Shown here: piece after piece, positions 4,888 through 5,226 of the stretch
How the letters are laid out: every line of letters begins with the position of its first letter
Numbering within the stretch: the stretch's first letter is position 1
Source of the DNA: an uncultured Clostridia bacterium
GTDB lineage: Bacteria; Bacillota; Clostridia; Christensenellales; Aristaeellaceae
DNA: 5,226 nucleotides
Direction: 5' to 3'
NCBI GenBank assembly: GCA_947600345.1
Contig: CANQGC010000212.1
Location: forward strand, 1 to 5,226
The notes under the pieces: model-generated
Told to the model about the DNA's origin: nothing
The model's input: the letters and a program-made list of their open reading frames with translations, nothing else
Database searches by the model: none
Program-made: the position numbers and the translations under genes

Positions 4888-4915
4888 TCAATGAAAATCG
4901 CCAGATTTTCATTGA
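4888..4915. repeat. inverted repeat 5, 12-bp A/T-rich stem upstream of infB
   Basis: TCAATGAAAATC (4888-4899) and GATTTTCATTGA (4904-4915) are perfect inverted copies around a GCCA tetraloop, ending 18 nt before the first candidate infB ATG. On the minus strand the stem is followed by GTATTTTTAAG, which resembles an intrinsic terminator, but no minus-strand gene leads into it. On the plus strand no T tract follows. Confidence 0.65.
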
Positions 4916-4933
4916 CACTACTTGTGGGGGTGC

Positions 4934-5226
4934 ATGAAGGGAATGGCGAAAGTCAGGGTTCAGGAAGCTACCAAGGAATTGAGCACGAACGCCGGGAGGA
5001 TGCTTGAGAGCGTATCCTCCATGCGCAAGCGCACGCAGGAGATGCTCAACAACCTGCGCAGGATCTCCGGGGAGTTCACCCGGCAGGCGGAGGAGAGCGC
5101 CCAGCGAGAGGCCATGGAGGAGCAGCGCAAGCGCTACGAGGCCGAGGCGCAGTTCATGAACGCCTATTCCAGCGAGCAGGTGCCGGAGGTGCCGAAGGAT
5201 TACGCCAAATCGGAGGCGCAAAGCAG
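4934..5226 (+). CDS. infB: translation initiation factor IF-2, N-terminal part, 3' end outside window
   Basis: The frame stays open for 97 codons to the window edge. IF-2 is a GTPase that brings initiator tRNA to the 30S subunit and joins the subunits. The call rests on position after nusA-ylxR-ylxQ and on the start MAKVRVQEATKEL, which fits the IF2_N subdomain pattern (K-V/I-R-V-x-E-x-x-K-E-L). From about residue 36 the chain is rich in Glu, Arg and Gln (for example EESAQREAMEEQRKRYEAEA), as in the variable, helical IF-2 N-terminal linker; the GTPase domain lies outside. Two starts are possible: ATG 4934 (MKGMAKV) or ATG 4943 (MAKV). The Shine-Dalgarno-like GGGGGTG (4926-4932) is 3 nt (from its G run) or 12 nt away, neither ideal, so 4943 remains a good alternative. 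The 247-bp spacer before it is unusual. Confidence 0.77.
   Translation, partial: MKGMAKVRVQEATKELSTNAGRMLESVSSMRKRTQEMLNNLRRISGEFTRQAEESAQREAMEEQRKRYEAEAQFMNAYSSEQVPEVPKDYAKSEAQS

Larger units (their letters stand above)
4687..4933 (+). other. 247-bp palindrome-rich spacer between ylxQ and infB
   Basis: No gene is seen here on either strand. From 4698 to 4915 most of the bases belong to one of at least five inverted repeats, listed separately, several overlapping so that they cannot all form at once. No plausible -10/-35 pair was found: a perfect TTGACA lies at 4912-4917, but a 17-nt spacer would place the -10 inside the infB start (4935-4940, TGAAGG). Without a plus-strand T tract, readthrough from ylxQ into infB is expected. 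It could be a structured infB leader RNA or a cluster of small palindromic repeats inserted in the operon. Confidence 0.6.

Noticed and set aside
4912..4940. Promoter for infB based on the perfect TTGACA at 4912-4917
   Set aside because: The -10 at 17-nt spacing would be TGAAGG inside the coding start, so there is no usable -10; the TTGA is part of the inverted repeat arm.

Overview
The window comes from a GC-rich genome and reads as the chromosome of a high-GC Bacillota, probably an anaerobic Clostridia-type lineage. The reasons are the gene order rimP-nusA-ylxR-ylxQ-infB, the ylxR and ylxQ genes between nusA and infB, a 370-residue NusA without the C-terminal acidic repeats of Proteobacteria, and strong sigma-A-type promoters with strict 16S-like ribosome binding sites. 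The narrower lineage cannot be read from the sequence. No mobile-element gene, tRNA, rRNA or CRISPR array is visible.

Layout. Positions 1-477 (minus strand) hold the first 159 codons of an alpha/beta-hydrolase-fold protein whose nucleophile position looks degenerate. Positions 478-885 form a divergent intergenic region with a well-formed promoter on each strand, a GC-rich inverted repeat between them, and a leader in front of murA. Positions 886-2157 are murA, the first committed enzyme of peptidoglycan synthesis. A 234-bp spacer follows, with a strong extended -10 promoter and, about 25 nt after the expected transcription start, an intrinsic-terminator-like hairpin. It precedes rimP (2392-2880), which begins with TTG. 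A 113-bp spacer with an 18-bp perfect palindrome separates rimP from nusA (2994-4106). nusA, ylxR (4106-4387) and ylxQ (4384-4686) overlap end to end and look translationally coupled. An unusually long 247-bp spacer, almost wholly made of nested inverted repeats, then precedes the 5' end of infB (4934 to the window edge).

How the genes work together. RimP (30S maturation), NusA (RNA polymerase pausing, termination and antitermination), YlxR/RnpM (RNase P modulator), YlxQ (L7Ae-like RNA-binding protein) and IF-2 (initiator tRNA and subunit joining) form the classic transcription-translation operon. The rimP leader hairpin sits where NusA could control its own operon by attenuation. MurA belongs to cell-wall synthesis and has its own promoter. 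The coding content is ordinary housekeeping. The parts that merit attention are non-coding: the rimP leader and the palindrome-rich ylxQ-infB spacer, plus the altered active site of the hydrolase-like protein.
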